Source: Collinsella aerofaciens (GTDB lineage: Bacteria; Actinomycetota; Coriobacteriia; Coriobacteriales; Coriobacteriaceae). From it: a DNA stretch of 64,000 nt. The translations under genes were made by a program, and so were the position numbers. This document shows positions 34,110-43,079 of this stretch, one piece after another. Location: the NCBI RefSeq assembly GCF_902364355.1, contig NZ_CABJDK010000006.1:32494-96493 (forward strand), given 5' to 3'. The notes under the pieces were generated by a model. The model did no database searches, had not been told where the DNA came from, and was given only the letters and a program-made list of their open reading frames with translations. Positions within the stretch are counted from its first letter, which is position 1, and every line of letters starts with the position of its first letter.

Positions 34110-34151
34110 TTGACCATGGCTTACTTTCGTGTATAAGTTTTCCTAGGCTAA
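34110..34151 (+). promoter_or_regulatory. Promoter with DtxR/IdeR-like half site
   Basis: TTGACC (34110) and TATAAG (34132) are separated by 16 bases. Right after the -10 box CTAGGCTAAC (34143) matches the central and right part of the iron-regulator consensus TTAGGTTAGGCTAACCTAA; the left half is poor. Confidence 0.45.
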
Positions 34152-34175
34152 CAGTTTAGATTCGTAAGGAGCGCC

Positions 34176-34880
34176 GTGACTCGAACCATAGACATCCCAA
34201 CGTTTCAGGCAGCAGTCGTGCGCAACTGCTCTCCCACGCTCGCGGGCATCAAGCCGGCATCGCTCTTTACCTATCCAGGCACCTACGCCCACGGGGACGG
34301 CTCGACCACAACCGAAACCATCGCAGAACGCCGCGCGCGCCTGCTCAACGTTATCGCCCAGTGCAATCGCGAGCTTGACCCGCTCGGCATCCACCTGAGT
34401 GTTTTGGTCTGGCGGCCCTGCGGAGCACTCGTGTACGTGTACCGAGCCAAAAGCCTCGCCACCTATTTCGCAGACCCTCGCGCCCAAACAGCGCTCGCCT
34501 CGGAAGGCTACGACACGAGAGACCTTTCGACATGCCTTGTGCATTTGGCATCACGCATCACGCTCGCGAGCAATAACGTCGCGGAATGCGCTTGTAGCCA
34601 GACTCGATGCGCACTACCCCAGCAAGCTAGCTGCAGCAACGACTGCACCTGCGAGTTTCCGCACGAAATAGGCTACTTCCTTGGATATCCCTACGACGAC
34701 GTGCACGAGTTTATCGTCCAGCGCGGCGAGAACTACAAGGTCTTTGGAGCTTGGAAGGTCTACACGAATGTCGAGCAAGCGCTTGCGATGTTTGACGCCT
34801 ACCGCGCTTGCACTCAATACCTCACCTTTGTCTATCAGCAGGGCTGCAGCTTGGCGCAACTTGCCCAGGCAACCCGATAG
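34176..34880 (+). CDS. DUF3793 family protein
   Basis: A 234-residue cytoplasmic protein. HLSVLVWRPCGALVYVYR, then ECACSQTRC and PHEIGYFLGYPYDDVHEFI are the conserved blocks of DUF3793, a family of unknown function often found beside flavodoxin or iron-transport genes. It has an unusual run of Cys residues at about 140-163 (CACSQTRC and CSNDCTC), which may bind metal. GTG 34176 has AAGGAGC before it. A flavodoxin gene follows 46 bases later and a promoter with an iron-regulator-like site precedes it. Confidence 0.8.
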   Translation: MTRTIDIPTFQAAVVRNCSPTLAGIKPASLFTYPGTYAHGDGSTTTETIAERRARLLNVIAQCNRELDPLGIHLSVLVWRPCGALVYVYRAKSLATYFADPRAQTALASEGYDTRDLSTCLVHLASRITLASNNVAECACSQTRCALPQQASCSNDCTCEFPHEIGYFLGYPYDDVHEFIVQRGENYKVFGAWKVYTNVEQALAMFDAYRACTQYLTFVYQQGCSLAQLAQATR

Positions 34881-34926
34881 AACATAGAAGCCGCGGCAAC
34901 CTGCCGCACAACTGAAAGGACTCAAC

Positions 34927-35346
34927 ATGAGCAAGATCGCCGTCGTCTACTGGAGCGGCACGGGCAACACCGAGGCCATGGCAAACCTCGTCGCCGAAGG
35001 CGCCACGTCCGCGGGTGCCGAGACTGAGGTCATCCCCTGCGCCGACTTCTCTGCCGACAAGGCCGCCGAATATGATGCCTTCGCCTTCGGCTGCCCCGCC
35101 ATGGGCTCCGAGGAGCTTGAGTATGACGAGTTTCAGCCTATGTGGGACGAGGTCAAGGAGACCCTCGGCGACAAGAAGGTCGTCCTCTTTGGCTCCTATT
35201 CGTGGGCCGAGGGCGAGTGGATGGACAACTGGAAGGCCGACGCCGACGAGGCCGGCGTCAACGTCGTGGACTCCGTCATTTGCTACGATGCGCCCGACGA
35301 TGAGGGCGAGGTGGCCTGCAAGGCCCTCGGAGCCGAGCTCGCGTAA
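34927..35346 (+). CDS. Flavodoxin
   Basis: A 139-residue FMN-binding electron carrier. The phosphate loop is WSGTGNTEAMA at 9-19, and GCPAMGSEELE and GSYSWAEGEWMDNW are the two other FMN loops. It belongs to the short-chain flavodoxins and probably replaces ferredoxin when iron is scarce. AAAGGA precedes the start. It is the second gene of a two-gene unit with the DUF3793 protein and is followed by a perfect 18-bp terminator. Confidence 0.93.
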   Translation: MSKIAVVYWSGTGNTEAMANLVAEGATSAGAETEVIPCADFSADKAAEYDAFAFGCPAMGSEELEYDEFQPMWDEVKETLGDKKVVLFGSYSWAEGEWMDNWKADADEAGVNVVDSVICYDAPDDEGEVACKALGAELA

Positions 35347-35397
35347 CGAAACCAGGCCTCCAAAAGAGCCTGTATCACAGCGCATCCCCATCCCTAC

Positions 35398-35439
35398 AAA
35401 AGAGCGGGGGCTGGATTCAAGTCCAGCCCCCGCTCTTTT
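35398..35439. terminator. Bidirectional terminator
   Basis: AAAAGAGCGGGGGCTGGA pairs exactly with its complement across TTCAAG, with A- and T-runs at the ends. It separates the convergent flavodoxin and ABC transporter units. Confidence 0.93.
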
Positions 35440-35462
35440 GTAACGGCAGTTACATCAACCGG

Positions 35463-36215
35463 CTACGAAATATTGCCCAAGAACGCCTTGGTGCGCTCGC
35501 TCTTGGGGTGGTCGAAGACCTCGCTCGGCGTACCCTCTTCCACAATGACGCCGCCGTCCATAAAGACGACGCGGTCGGCGACATCGCGGGCAAAGCCCAT
35601 CTCGTGCGTCACGACGATCATGGTCATGCCGTCGCGTGCCAGGTCGCGCATGACACCCAGGACGTCGCGCACGAGCTCGGGGTCGAGCGCCGAGGTGGCC
35701 TCGTCAAAGAGCATGACGTGCGGGTTCATCGACAGGGCGCGGGCGATGGCAACGCGCTGCTGCTGACCGCCCGAGAGCTGGCTCGGCATAAAGTCGATAC
35801 GCTCGGCAAGACCGACCTTGGTCAGCTCCTCGACGGCAATCTTCTCGGCCTCTTCCTTGCTGCGCTTGAGCACCTTCTGCTGCGCGAGCATGACGTTCTT
35901 TTTGACTGAGAGGTGCGGGAACAAATTGAACTGCTGGAACACCATGCCCAGATGCGTGCGCACCTTGTTAAGATCGACGCCCTTGGCGCACACGTCCACA
36001 CCCTCAACGACAATCGAGCCACTCGTAGGATGCTCAAGACGGTTGATGCAGCGAAGCATCGTCGACTTACCCGAGCCCGAGGGACCCAGAACTACGACGA
36101 CCTCGCCCTTGTGCACATCCAGATCGATATCGCGCAGGACCACGTTATCGCCAAAGGCCTTCTGGAGGTTCTTGATGCTGACGACGACCTCGTTCGAGTT
36201 ATTGGTTTCGCTCAT
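35463..36215 (-). CDS. Polar amino-acid ABC transporter ATP-binding protein
   Basis: A 250-residue ATPase of the GlnQ/HisP family: Walker [10 protein letters not shown] at 44-52, Q-loop in [10 protein letters not shown], signature LSGGQQQR and Walker [15 protein letters not shown]. It powers uptake with the permease and binding protein genes located just upstream. It starts 13 bases after the permease stop, with GGAGG before the ATG. Confidence 0.95.
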   Translation of the reverse strand: MSETNNSNEVVVSIKNLQKAFGDNVVLRDIDLDVHKGEVVVVLGPSGSGKSTMLRCINRLEHPTSGSIVVEGVDVCAKGVDLNKVRTHLGMVFQQFNLFPHLSVKKNVMLAQQKVLKRSKEEAEKIAVEELTKVGLAERIDFMPSQLSGGQQQRVAIARALSMNPHVMLFDEATSALDPELVRDVLGVMRDLARDGMTMIVVTHEMGFARDVADRVVFMDGGVIVEEGTPSEVFDHPKSERTKAFLGNIS

Positions 36216-36227
36216 GATAGGACCTCC

Positions 36228-37589
36228 TTACAGACCGGCGATGTGGTCGGCGGGCGTCGCGACGACCTGTCCAGCGCTCTTGGCGGGACGCTTCTTCTTG
36301 GTTTCGGCCGTCCCCAGAAGCCTCGCCTCAAGACCGCTCACCAAGCGAGCAAGCGGCAGGGTGATGACCAGGTAGAACAGCGCGGCAACCACATACGGCG
36401 TAATGGAACCCGTCGTGGCCACGATGGTACGGGCGTTCATGACGATCTCGACCACGCCCACGGCCGCGAGCAGCGACGTATCCTTGTAAAGCAGGATAAA
36501 CTCGCTGGTCAGCGTAGGCAGGACATTGCGGAACGTCTGCGGAATCATAACGTAGAGCAGCGTCTGGAAGGCGTTCATGCCCAGCGAGCGCGCGGCCTCG
36601 TTCTGGCCCTTGGGGATCGACTGAATACCGGCGCGGAAGATCTCGCACAGGTAGGCGGACGAGTTCATGGCCATGACGATGACGCCCAGCACATAATCGT
36701 CAACCTTGACGCCGGCCAGCGGCAGGCCAAAGAACGCGATGTAGATCTGCAGGAACGCCGGCGTACCGCGGATGATATTCACATAGATGCCGGCAAGGCA
36801 ACGCAGGATGCGCGACTTGGAGATGCGCATGAGTGACAAGGCAAAGCCAAAGGGAATGGCCAACGGAAATGCCACGAGCACGATCGAGAGCGACATGAGG
36901 AAGCCTTTGAAGACGATCGGCAGGCTCTGAACCAAAATGACCGGGTTCAGGAACAGGCGAAGGAACATGTTGGAATTCCATGCCTCGACCCACGGCTGCT
37001 CCTTAAGGTCGGCCAGGAAGTTATCGAATGCCGTCACGCCCTTAATCTCGACGGAAGGAATCTTGGAGATCTTCTTGGTTGAACCGTCAGCCAACGTGTA
37101 GGTGCCGCTAAAATCCTCGTCGCCGCCCTCGACGGGGAAGGTCACGCCGTAGACCTCGACACGGAAAAAACCGCCGGCGGGCGCCGTCTCGCCAAAATCG
37201 ATCTTGAGCGTCTGGCCGTCGACCTTGCACGTAGGCTTCATGGGCGTACGGTCCATAAGGTCATCGCCCGAGAGCATCGTCAGACGCGTGTCGTCCGCAC
37301 CAAAGGTCGTGCCGTCGACAAACGTCAGCGAAAGACCGCTCAGTTCCTCATCGGCATCGGCCTGGACCTCCCAAGTGATACGAGTCTCGGTGCCACCGAC
37401 CACGTCGCTACCCGAACCGGTATTGGGTCGGGCGGTAATCTTTGCGGTCTCAAGTGCCTGAGCAGTCGAGGGCACGCAGGCCCCCGCGCATACCAGGGCG
37501 AGCGCCACAGCCAGGGCACAGGCCAGCTTTTGGAGCATCGAGGGCAGTGGATGGCTCTTGCCCATGGCTCCTTGGTTCAATCGAGACAA
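36228..37589 (-). CDS. Amino-acid ABC transporter permease with extracellular N-terminal domain
   Basis: A 453-residue HisM/GlnP-type permease. The C-terminal about 230 residues hold the five membrane segments and the EAA loop (EAARSLGMNAFQTLLYVMIPQ). Unusually the N-terminus has a signal-like segment (about 18-45) and a 150-residue soluble domain (ITWEVQADADEELSGL to KISKIPSVEI) that should be outside. The start is taken as TTG at 37589, with AGGAG five bases before; an ATG eight codons later is possible. The domain might help hold substrate or the binding protein. The genes order is binding protein, permease, ATPase. Confidence 0.88.
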   Translation of the reverse strand: MSRLNQGAMGKSHPLPSMLQKLACALAVALALVCAGACVPSTAQALETAKITARPNTGSGSDVVGGTETRITWEVQADADEELSGLSLTFVDGTTFGADDTRLTMLSGDDLMDRTPMKPTCKVDGQTLKIDFGETAPAGGFFRVEVYGVTFPVEGGDEDFSGTYTLADGSTKKISKIPSVEIKGVTAFDNFLADLKEQPWVEAWNSNMFLRLFLNPVILVQSLPIVFKGFLMSLSIVLVAFPLAIPFGFALSLMRISKSRILRCLAGIYVNIIRGTPAFLQIYIAFFGLPLAGVKVDDYVLGVIVMAMNSSAYLCEIFRAGIQSIPKGQNEAARSLGMNAFQTLLYVMIPQTFRNVLPTLTSEFILLYKDTSLLAAVGVVEIVMNARTIVATTGSITPYVVAALFYLVITLPLARLVSGLEARLLGTAETKKKRPAKSAGQVVATPADHIAGL

Positions 37590-37644
37590 GGTGGCTCCTA
37601 ACGTTTAAGTTGCCGACATAACGGGGCAGGATGACGCCCATTCA

Positions 37645-37685
37645 AGAAACGCAAAGGCCCTCTCCGCCAAAACGGAAAGGGCCCG
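37645..37685 (-). terminator. Attenuating terminator after the binding-protein gene
   Basis: On the minus strand GGCCCTTTCCG and CGGAGAGGGCC form a stem, then TTTGCGTTTC. It would reduce read-through from the binding-protein gene to the permease gene, matching the usual excess of binding protein. Confidence 0.65.
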
Positions 37686-37705
37686 CGTGCAATCAAGTAG
37701 CTATT

Positions 37706-38566
37706 TTACTTGATGTTGTACTTAGCCATAAGGGCGTCAACGGTACCGTCATCGGTCAGGTCCTTGATGGCCTGGTTGACGTCGTCCTTGAGCTTAGTGT
37801 TGCCCTGGTTGATGGCGATGGCGTACTCCTCGCCGGTGCTGATCTGCTTGATGGTCTGGCAGGTGTTGAACTGCTCGGCGGTCAGCTGGCTGGCGACGGA
37901 GCGGTTGGTCACCACGGCGTCACCCTTATCGGACTGCAGGGCGCTAAAGCACTCGGTGGCGTCCTTGTAGGGAACAATCTTGGCCTTGGGGAAGTTCTCC
38001 TGGGCAAAGGCCTCGGCGGTCGAGCCAGACTGGACGATGATGGTAGCGTCGGCGTTGTTGAGCTTCTCGCTGTAGTTGTCGGCCGTGATGTCGGTGTTAT
38101 CGACCTTGGTCACGATAGCCTGATCGTCCATGTAGTAGGAATCAGAGAAAGTGACTTCCTTCTCACGCTCGGGCGTGTCGGTGATAGCCGCGATGGAAAC
38201 GTCATACTTGGCGCCCGAAGCGACGCCCGGAACCAGCGTGTCAAAGTCATTGTTGACATACTCGACATCCAGGCCCAGCTTGTCGCCGATAGCCTTGATG
38301 AGCTCAAGGTCAAAGCCCTGATAATCGCCGTTGTCATCCTTGTACTCAAACGGAGCGTACTCGGCAGAGGTGCCGACGGTGAGCGTACCGTCCTTGACGA
38401 GTGCATACTCCTTGGAGCCGTCGACCTTCTCGACCTTCGCGTTGTCAGAGCTGCTGGAACCGGCATCGGAACCAGAGGTGGCGTTGGACGAACCACAGCC
38501 CGTCAGTGCAAGAGCGAGCGCCATGGCGCCCGTGGCTGCAAACGCGCCAAGCTTCTTGAGCTTCAT
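37706..38566 (-). CDS. Amino-acid ABC transporter substrate-binding lipoprotein
   Basis: A 286-residue lipoprotein. MKLKKLGAFAATGA begins the signal, and LTGCGSS is the lipobox at about 21-24, so the mature protein is lipid-anchored outside. The body is a type II periplasmic-binding fold (GTLTVGTSAEYAPFEY, YQGFDLELIKAIG, DVSIAAITDTPERE). It most resembles binding proteins for polar amino acids; the exact ligand is not readable. The start at 38566 has GGAAGGAG upstream. It is the first gene of the transporter operon. Confidence 0.92.
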   Translation of the reverse strand: MKLKKLGAFAATGAMALALALTGCGSSNATSGSDAGSSSSDNAKVEKVDGSKEYALVKDGTLTVGTSAEYAPFEYKDDNGDYQGFDLELIKAIGDKLGLDVEYVNNDFDTLVPGVASGAKYDVSIAAITDTPEREKEVTFSDSYYMDDQAIVTKVDNTDITADNYSEKLNNADATIIVQSGSTAEAFAQENFPKAKIVPYKDATECFSALQSDKGDAVVTNRSVASQLTAEQFNTCQTIKQISTGEEYAIAINQGNTKLKDDVNQAIKDLTDDGTVDALMAKYNIK

Positions 38567-38713
38567 AATCAGTCTCCTTCCAGTGACCCCGTTTGATTCA
38601 GAGGTCTGCAAAAACTGTTGGCTATTATGCACCCGGAATTACGAATCTGCAATGAGAAAACTGATTGAAACAAACCCATAACGTGAATGGAATACTCCAC
38701 TTAGCAACAGTCA

Positions 38714-39580
38714 TTACTGCTGCAATGACCTTAACAGTTTGATTTCAGCTGCATAACCTGCAAGTTCGTTCGGCGTCTCCAAAATAAATGGAAGTGCACG
38801 CAAGCGGCTATTCGATACAATATTCTGCATAACCTGCATACCGCCGCCAAACTCTTCACTACCCAGGTAGCCCTTGCCGATGCACTCGTGGCGATCCTTA
38901 TGGGCGCCGCAGGGGTTCTTGGAGTCATTGATATGCACGGCGCGCAAGCGCTCGATACCCACCACGCGGTCGAACTCGTCGAGTACGCCGTCCAGGTCAT
39001 GGATGATGTCGTAGCCAGCATCGCTCACATGGCAGGTGTCCAAACAAACGCCCAGCTTATCGGACAGCTCCGGGCACTTGGCGGCAACGCCCTCGATAAT
39101 GCGCGCCAGCTCTTCAAAGCTACGGCCCACCTCGGTGCCCTTGCCCGCCATGGTCTCAAGCAATACCGTCGTCTGCTGTCCCTCAAACATCACCTGGCAC
39201 AGCGTGTCGACAATCATCTGAATGCCGGCGTCTGCCCCCTGTCCCACATGCGCACCGGGATGGAAGTTGTAGTAGTTGCCGGGCAGTGCTTCCAGACGCT
39301 GCAAATCTTCCGCCATAGCCTCCAAGGCAAACTCGCGCGCTCGCTCATTAGCGGAGCAGGGGTTATAGGTATACGGGGCATGCGCCACCAGCGGTCCAAA
39401 GTCGTTTTGCGCCATAAGCTCGCGCAGAGCCGCCACGTCATCCATGTCAAGGTCTTTTGCCTTGCCACCGCGCGGGTTGCGCGTAAAGAACGCAAAGGTA
39501 TTGGCACCAATGGACAACGCCGTCTCCCCCATTGCTCGATAGCCCTTCGTCGTCGAAAGATGGCACCCAATCGTCAGCAT
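38714..39580 (-). CDS. nfo: Deoxyribonuclease IV
   Basis: A 288-residue AP endonuclease with the TIM-barrel endonuclease IV signature: [53 protein letters not shown] and FILETPN. The three zinc ions are held by His and Glu/Asp residues in these blocks. It cleaves DNA at abasic sites during base-excision repair. The start at 39580 has a GGAG just before. The gene is preceded on its strand by a palindrome element at 39601-39663. Confidence 0.95.
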   Translation of the reverse strand: MLTIGCHLSTTKGYRAMGETALSIGANTFAFFTRNPRGGKAKDLDMDDVAALRELMAQNDFGPLVAHAPYTYNPCSANERAREFALEAMAEDLQRLEALPGNYYNFHPGAHVGQGADAGIQMIVDTLCQVMFEGQQTTVLLETMAGKGTEVGRSFEELARIIEGVAAKCPELSDKLGVCLDTCHVSDAGYDIIHDLDGVLDEFDRVVGIERLRAVHINDSKNPCGAHKDRHECIGKGYLGSEEFGGGMQVMQNIVSNSRLRALPFILETPNELAGYAAEIKLLRSLQQ

Positions 39581-39600
39581 CTCCAGCTCCCCCTCATCAG

Positions 39601-39663
39601 TTGCGGTGAAATACGGTCTATTGGTGCCTTATTTTGGCGCAAACAGACCGTATTCCACCGCAA
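39601..39663. repeat. Palindrome family copy 1 (TTGCGGTGAAATA type)
   Basis: TTGCGGTGAAATACGGTCT pairs with AGACCGTATTCCACCGCAA with one mismatch. The outer 13 bases, the loop motif GCGCAAACAG and the flank TATAAAA-GGG are shared with the copy at 40763; the inner arm differs but stays self-complementary. Confidence 0.65.
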
Positions 39664-39727
39664 GATATAAAAAGGGGCATCAGGGGCAAGGTCCGCCGAC
39701 CCCCCCCTTGAGCACCAGCACCGCAGC

Positions 39728-40747
39728 CTAGAGCGTCAAGCGAATCGCATCGATAATCTGCGCGCAGCGCTGCGTGGCGGCAAGAGGCATAACGGGGCTT
39801 TCAAGCTCTCCCGTCTGGACGAGCTGCGTCGCATGCTGAATTTCGCCGTAGAAATCATCGACCTCAAACGGGGCATTAATTTCGAGCATTCGTCCGTCGG
39901 AGTACTTCACATGGGCGAGCTCGGGGCGATGGAGGCGCTCGATTTCCACCGAACCCCGTTCGCAGGCAATCGTTAAGCGGCTTTCATATGCTGCTTTGCC
40001 GTCGCACACCATATGAATGGGTATACCGCCGACACTCATATGGATCTCATCGGCCCAATCCACGCGGCCGCCTAATACGTCACGCCAGCGAACTTCACGA
40101 GACGAAACATCGCACGCACCCGCAAGCAGATCCTCAAACCACCCGACCGCATAGCAGCCCATGTCATATAGACAGCCGCCCTGCAACGGATCGAGCAGAT
40201 AACTCGAAGGGGGCTCACCATAATCGAGTTTTTGCACGCTTTCGATCGAGACGATACAGCCGAGCTCGCCCGACGCAAGCAAACCCTTCACGCGAGTGCG
40301 CATCGGGCAAAACCGATTCTTCATCGCCTCCATAAACAGCACGCCGTGCTCGCGAGAGGCGGAGGAAATCGAGAGAGCCTCTTCCTCACTCAAAACGGCC
40401 GGCTTTTCGCACAGCACGGCCTTTCCGGCGCGCAGCGCGCGACAGGCCCAACGCGTATGCATGCCATGCGGAAGAGCCAAGTAGATTGCGTCGACATCGG
40501 GGTCGGCAATCAGCGCGTCATAAGCCGCATCGCCGCTACCGTCAGCCGTGGCATAACTGTGCGCGGCATCAATCGAAAACGCCCTGCAAAACCCCTCAAC
40601 ATGCGAAGGGGTGCGACCGGCGGCAGCCACAAGCCGTGCCCCGTCCACCTCCTTGAGCGACGATGCAAATCGATGCGAAATGTGCCCAGCGCCCAAAACG
40701 CCCCAACGAACCTCGCGCAAATCATCACATGAATCCCGATGGCCCAC
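39728..40747 (-). CDS. Gfo/Idh/MocA family oxidoreductase
   Basis: A 339-residue NAD(P)-dependent oxidoreductase. The dinucleotide loop is GVLGAGHISHRFA at 16-28, and CEKPAVLSEEEAL is the catalytic EKP motif. The C-terminal beta-sheet domain binds a sugar or related polyol; KLDYGEPPSSYLLDPLQGGCLYDMGCY includes the conserved GG-L-D-G-C-Y block. GTG start at 40747 has GGGGG six bases upstream. Substrate unknown. It is bracketed by two palindromes of one family (39601 and 40763). Confidence 0.88.
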   Translation of the reverse strand: MGHRDSCDDLREVRWGVLGAGHISHRFASSLKEVDGARLVAAAGRTPSHVEGFCRAFSIDAAHSYATADGSGDAAYDALIADPDVDAIYLALPHGMHTRWACRALRAGKAVLCEKPAVLSEEEALSISSASREHGVLFMEAMKNRFCPMRTRVKGLLASGELGCIVSIESVQKLDYGEPPSSYLLDPLQGGCLYDMGCYAVGWFEDLLAGACDVSSREVRWRDVLGGRVDWADEIHMSVGGIPIHMVCDGKAAYESRLTIACERGSVEIERLHRPELAHVKYSDGRMLEINAPFEVDDFYGEIQHATQLVQTGELESPVMPLAATQRCAQIIDAIRLTL

Positions 40748-40762
40748 GACAGCCCCCTTCAG

Positions 40763-40825
40763 TTGCGGTGAAATAGTTCCTGTTTAAGCCCCATTCTGCC
40801 GCAAACAGGAACTATTCCACCGCAA
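40763..40825. repeat. Palindrome family copy 2 (TTGCGGTGAAATA type)
   Basis: TTGCGGTGAAATAGTTCCTG, continuing to 40785, pairs with its complement at 40803-40825 with one mismatch. The outer arm is the same as copy 1; the inner arm is a different sequence on both sides, so base pairing is conserved while sequence is not. Confidence 0.65.
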
Positions 40826-40837
40826 GTTATAAAAGGG

Positions 40838-42028
40838 TCATGAGGAGCGCGTTTTGCCGAAGGCCTTGAGCACCGCCGTCACGGGGCCAGGCTGAAAACG
40901 GCGGCGTACGTCGTCCAAGCGCCCGGGGATATCGATGTGCTGCGGGCAGTGACGTGCGCATTTGCCGCATTTGACGCAATTGCTCACCAACTTGGGCTCA
41001 CTCGTCCGCACCGCGCTCGCCGTAAAATACTGCGACAGGCCCGTAAACCAGCTGTGCGCATAGCTTGCGTTGTAGGCGGCGAAACACCCAGGGATATTGA
41101 TGCCTTTGGGACACGGCATGCAGTAGCCGCAGCCCGTACAGGGCACGCGATTCGATTTCTCAAACTCTCCCAGCACACGCGCGATGGTATCGAGCTGCTC
41201 TGTCGTCATCGAATTCGGCAGTGCGCGATCCGCCAATGCCGCGTTCTCGTCCACCTGCGTGGTATCGGTCATGCCCGAAAGCAGCATCGTGACTTGAGGA
41301 TGGTTCCACACCCACGAAAGGCCCCAGGCGGCAGGAGTGCGCAAATGCGGGTCAGGGGCGCCATCGAGCACAGCGCGGGCCCGCGGCGGCAGCTTGCCCG
41401 CTAAACGCCCGCCCAGCAGCGGCTCCATCACAAACACCGCGAGCCCGCGCTCCGCAGCCGCCATGAGTCCCGCCGTCCCCGCTTGGTAGCGCTCTCCAGC
41501 GTAGTTGTACTGGATCTGGCAAAAATCCCAGTCATACGCGTCAAGCATCGTGAGGAAGTCCGCCGCACTGCCGTGATACGAAAAACCTATCTGGCGAATA
41601 CGCCCCGCAGCCTTTTGGTGCGCAATCCAGTCCTCGATGCCCAACGCCACCACGCGCTCCCACTGGGCGGGCGAGGTGATGTTGTGCATAAGGTAGTAGT
41701 CGATATGGTCGGTCCGCAAACGGTGCAGCTGCTCGTCAAAAAAGCGGTCGAAATCCTCCGCACATTTGCACGAAGCGTGCGGCAACTTAGTCGCCAGCAA
41801 CACCCGGTCACGCAGCCCCAAGCGCTCAAGTGAGGCGCCCACGCACACCTCGTTACCGGGATAAAGATACGCAGTATCCAGATAATTAATCCCCTGTTCC
41901 ACCGCACGGGAAATGATGGCATCGGCCGTCTTCGCATCGGGGTGTCCCGGCGCACCGGGAAATCTCATGCAGCCCAGACCCAGAGCAGATATTCGGTTAC
42001 CACTTTTGGGGTCAACGCGGTATTGCAC
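40838..42028 (-). CDS. Aldo/keto reductase with two C-terminal 4Fe-4S motifs
   Basis: A 396-residue protein. Residues about 5-290 are an aldo/keto reductase barrel (LGLGCMRFPG, DTAYLYPGNE with catalytic Asp/Tyr, YLMHNIT). The C-terminal part is ferredoxin-like: CTGCGYCMPCPKGINIPGC and CVKCGKCARHCPQ. Such AKRs are common in anaerobes and may couple carbonyl reduction to ferredoxin electrons. The start is taken as GTG 42028, with AAAGGAGG upstream; that sequence would lie inside the gene if a farther ATG were used. Substrate unknown. Confidence 0.88.
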   Translation of the reverse strand: MQYRVDPKSGNRISALGLGCMRFPGAPGHPDAKTADAIISRAVEQGINYLDTAYLYPGNEVCVGASLERLGLRDRVLLATKLPHASCKCAEDFDRFFDEQLHRLRTDHIDYYLMHNITSPAQWERVVALGIEDWIAHQKAAGRIRQIGFSYHGSAADFLTMLDAYDWDFCQIQYNYAGERYQAGTAGLMAAAERGLAVFVMEPLLGGRLAGKLPPRARAVLDGAPDPHLRTPAAWGLSWVWNHPQVTMLLSGMTDTTQVDENAALADRALPNSMTTEQLDTIARVLGEFEKSNRVPCTGCGYCMPCPKGINIPGCFAAYNASYAHSWFTGLSQYFTASAVRTSEPKLVSNCVKCGKCARHCPQHIDIPGRLDDVRRRFQPGPVTAVLKAFGKTRSS

Positions 42029-42191
42029 GGCCCCTCCTTTCGCCATCAGCGCCCCGGCAAGGCGAAACACAATGGTCACGCGGCCGAAACATCGTGGAAT
42101 CGCAATCGAGAACGTATCGTAACGCAGCAGAAATCGAGCTGTCACGGCACCGCTTTAACATCAGCAAAAAGCCCGATGAAAGGAGTCAACC

Positions 42192-42962
42192 ATGCCCGCG
42201 CTCGACCTTTGGAACCTCGCAACCCAGCTCAAAAGCACCGATTATCGCTGGGTCGACCTCACCCACACGCTCTCATGCGACACCCCGCACTGGTTTGGCT
42301 TTAAGCCATTTGAGTCCACCAAGCTCTTCGACTACCTGCCCGGCACGCCCGAGGACATGCTCGCGCCCATGCGCTGCTTCCAGTATTCGGTTGCTTCGCA
42401 GTACGGCACCCACGTCGACGCGCCGCGCCACTTCCATGTTGACGGCCGTTCCCTTGGAGAGATTGAACCCATCGAGTTTATGCATCCGCTCTGTGTGATC
42501 GACAAACACGAGGAGTGCGCCGCGAATCCCGACTACGTCCTGACCGTCGAGGACCTCAAAGCCTGGGAGGATGAGCACGGTCGCATTCCCAAAGACGCTT
42601 TCGTCGCCTTCCGCTCCGACTGGTCCAAGCTCGCCGACCTCGAGAACAAGGACGAGGACGGCCATCCCCACTACCCCGGCTGGAACCTCGACGCCATCAA
42701 GTGGCTCGTTGAAGAGCGCAACATCGGCGCCATCGGCCACGAGCCGGCTGACACCGACCCGGCGAGCGTGACCACGCGTGAGGACGCCTACCCCTACCCC
42801 GGCGAACAGTACATCCTCTCGGTCGACCGCTATCAGATCGAGGTCATGGACCATCTAGACGAGCTTCCCGCCACGGGCGCCGTCATCTTCTGCACCTTCC
42901 CCAAGGTGCGTGATGGCGTCGGATATCCCGCACGTGTCTTTGCGGTCTGCCCCGCGTCATAA
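42192..42962 (+). CDS. Cyclase family protein (kynurenine formamidase-like)
   Basis: A 256-residue metal-dependent hydrolase. The diagnostic motif is SQYGTHVDAPRHFH at about 71-84, the HxGTHxDxP-like signature in which His/Asp bind metal; IGHEPADTDP follows. Family members hydrolyse N-formylkynurenine, isatin or cyclic amides. No tryptophan-degradation genes are near, so the substrate is open. AAAGGAG precedes the start. It stands alone between divergent AKR and the ketopantoate reductase-like gene. Confidence 0.82.
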   Translation: MPALDLWNLATQLKSTDYRWVDLTHTLSCDTPHWFGFKPFESTKLFDYLPGTPEDMLAPMRCFQYSVASQYGTHVDAPRHFHVDGRSLGEIEPIEFMHPLCVIDKHEECAANPDYVLTVEDLKAWEDEHGRIPKDAFVAFRSDWSKLADLENKDEDGHPHYPGWNLDAIKWLVEERNIGAIGHEPADTDPASVTTREDAYPYPGEQYILSVDRYQIEVMDHLDELPATGAVIFCTFPKVRDGVGYPARVFAVCPAS

Positions 42963-43079
42963 GTTCCCATGCGTTTGTTCTTCTAAATACGGCCATCCGG
43001 TGCACGCGACATGGCCCGGCGGCATACAATCCATCAGGCGCCCCATACGCGGGCGCCTTTTTATGGGGAGATGATTCAC

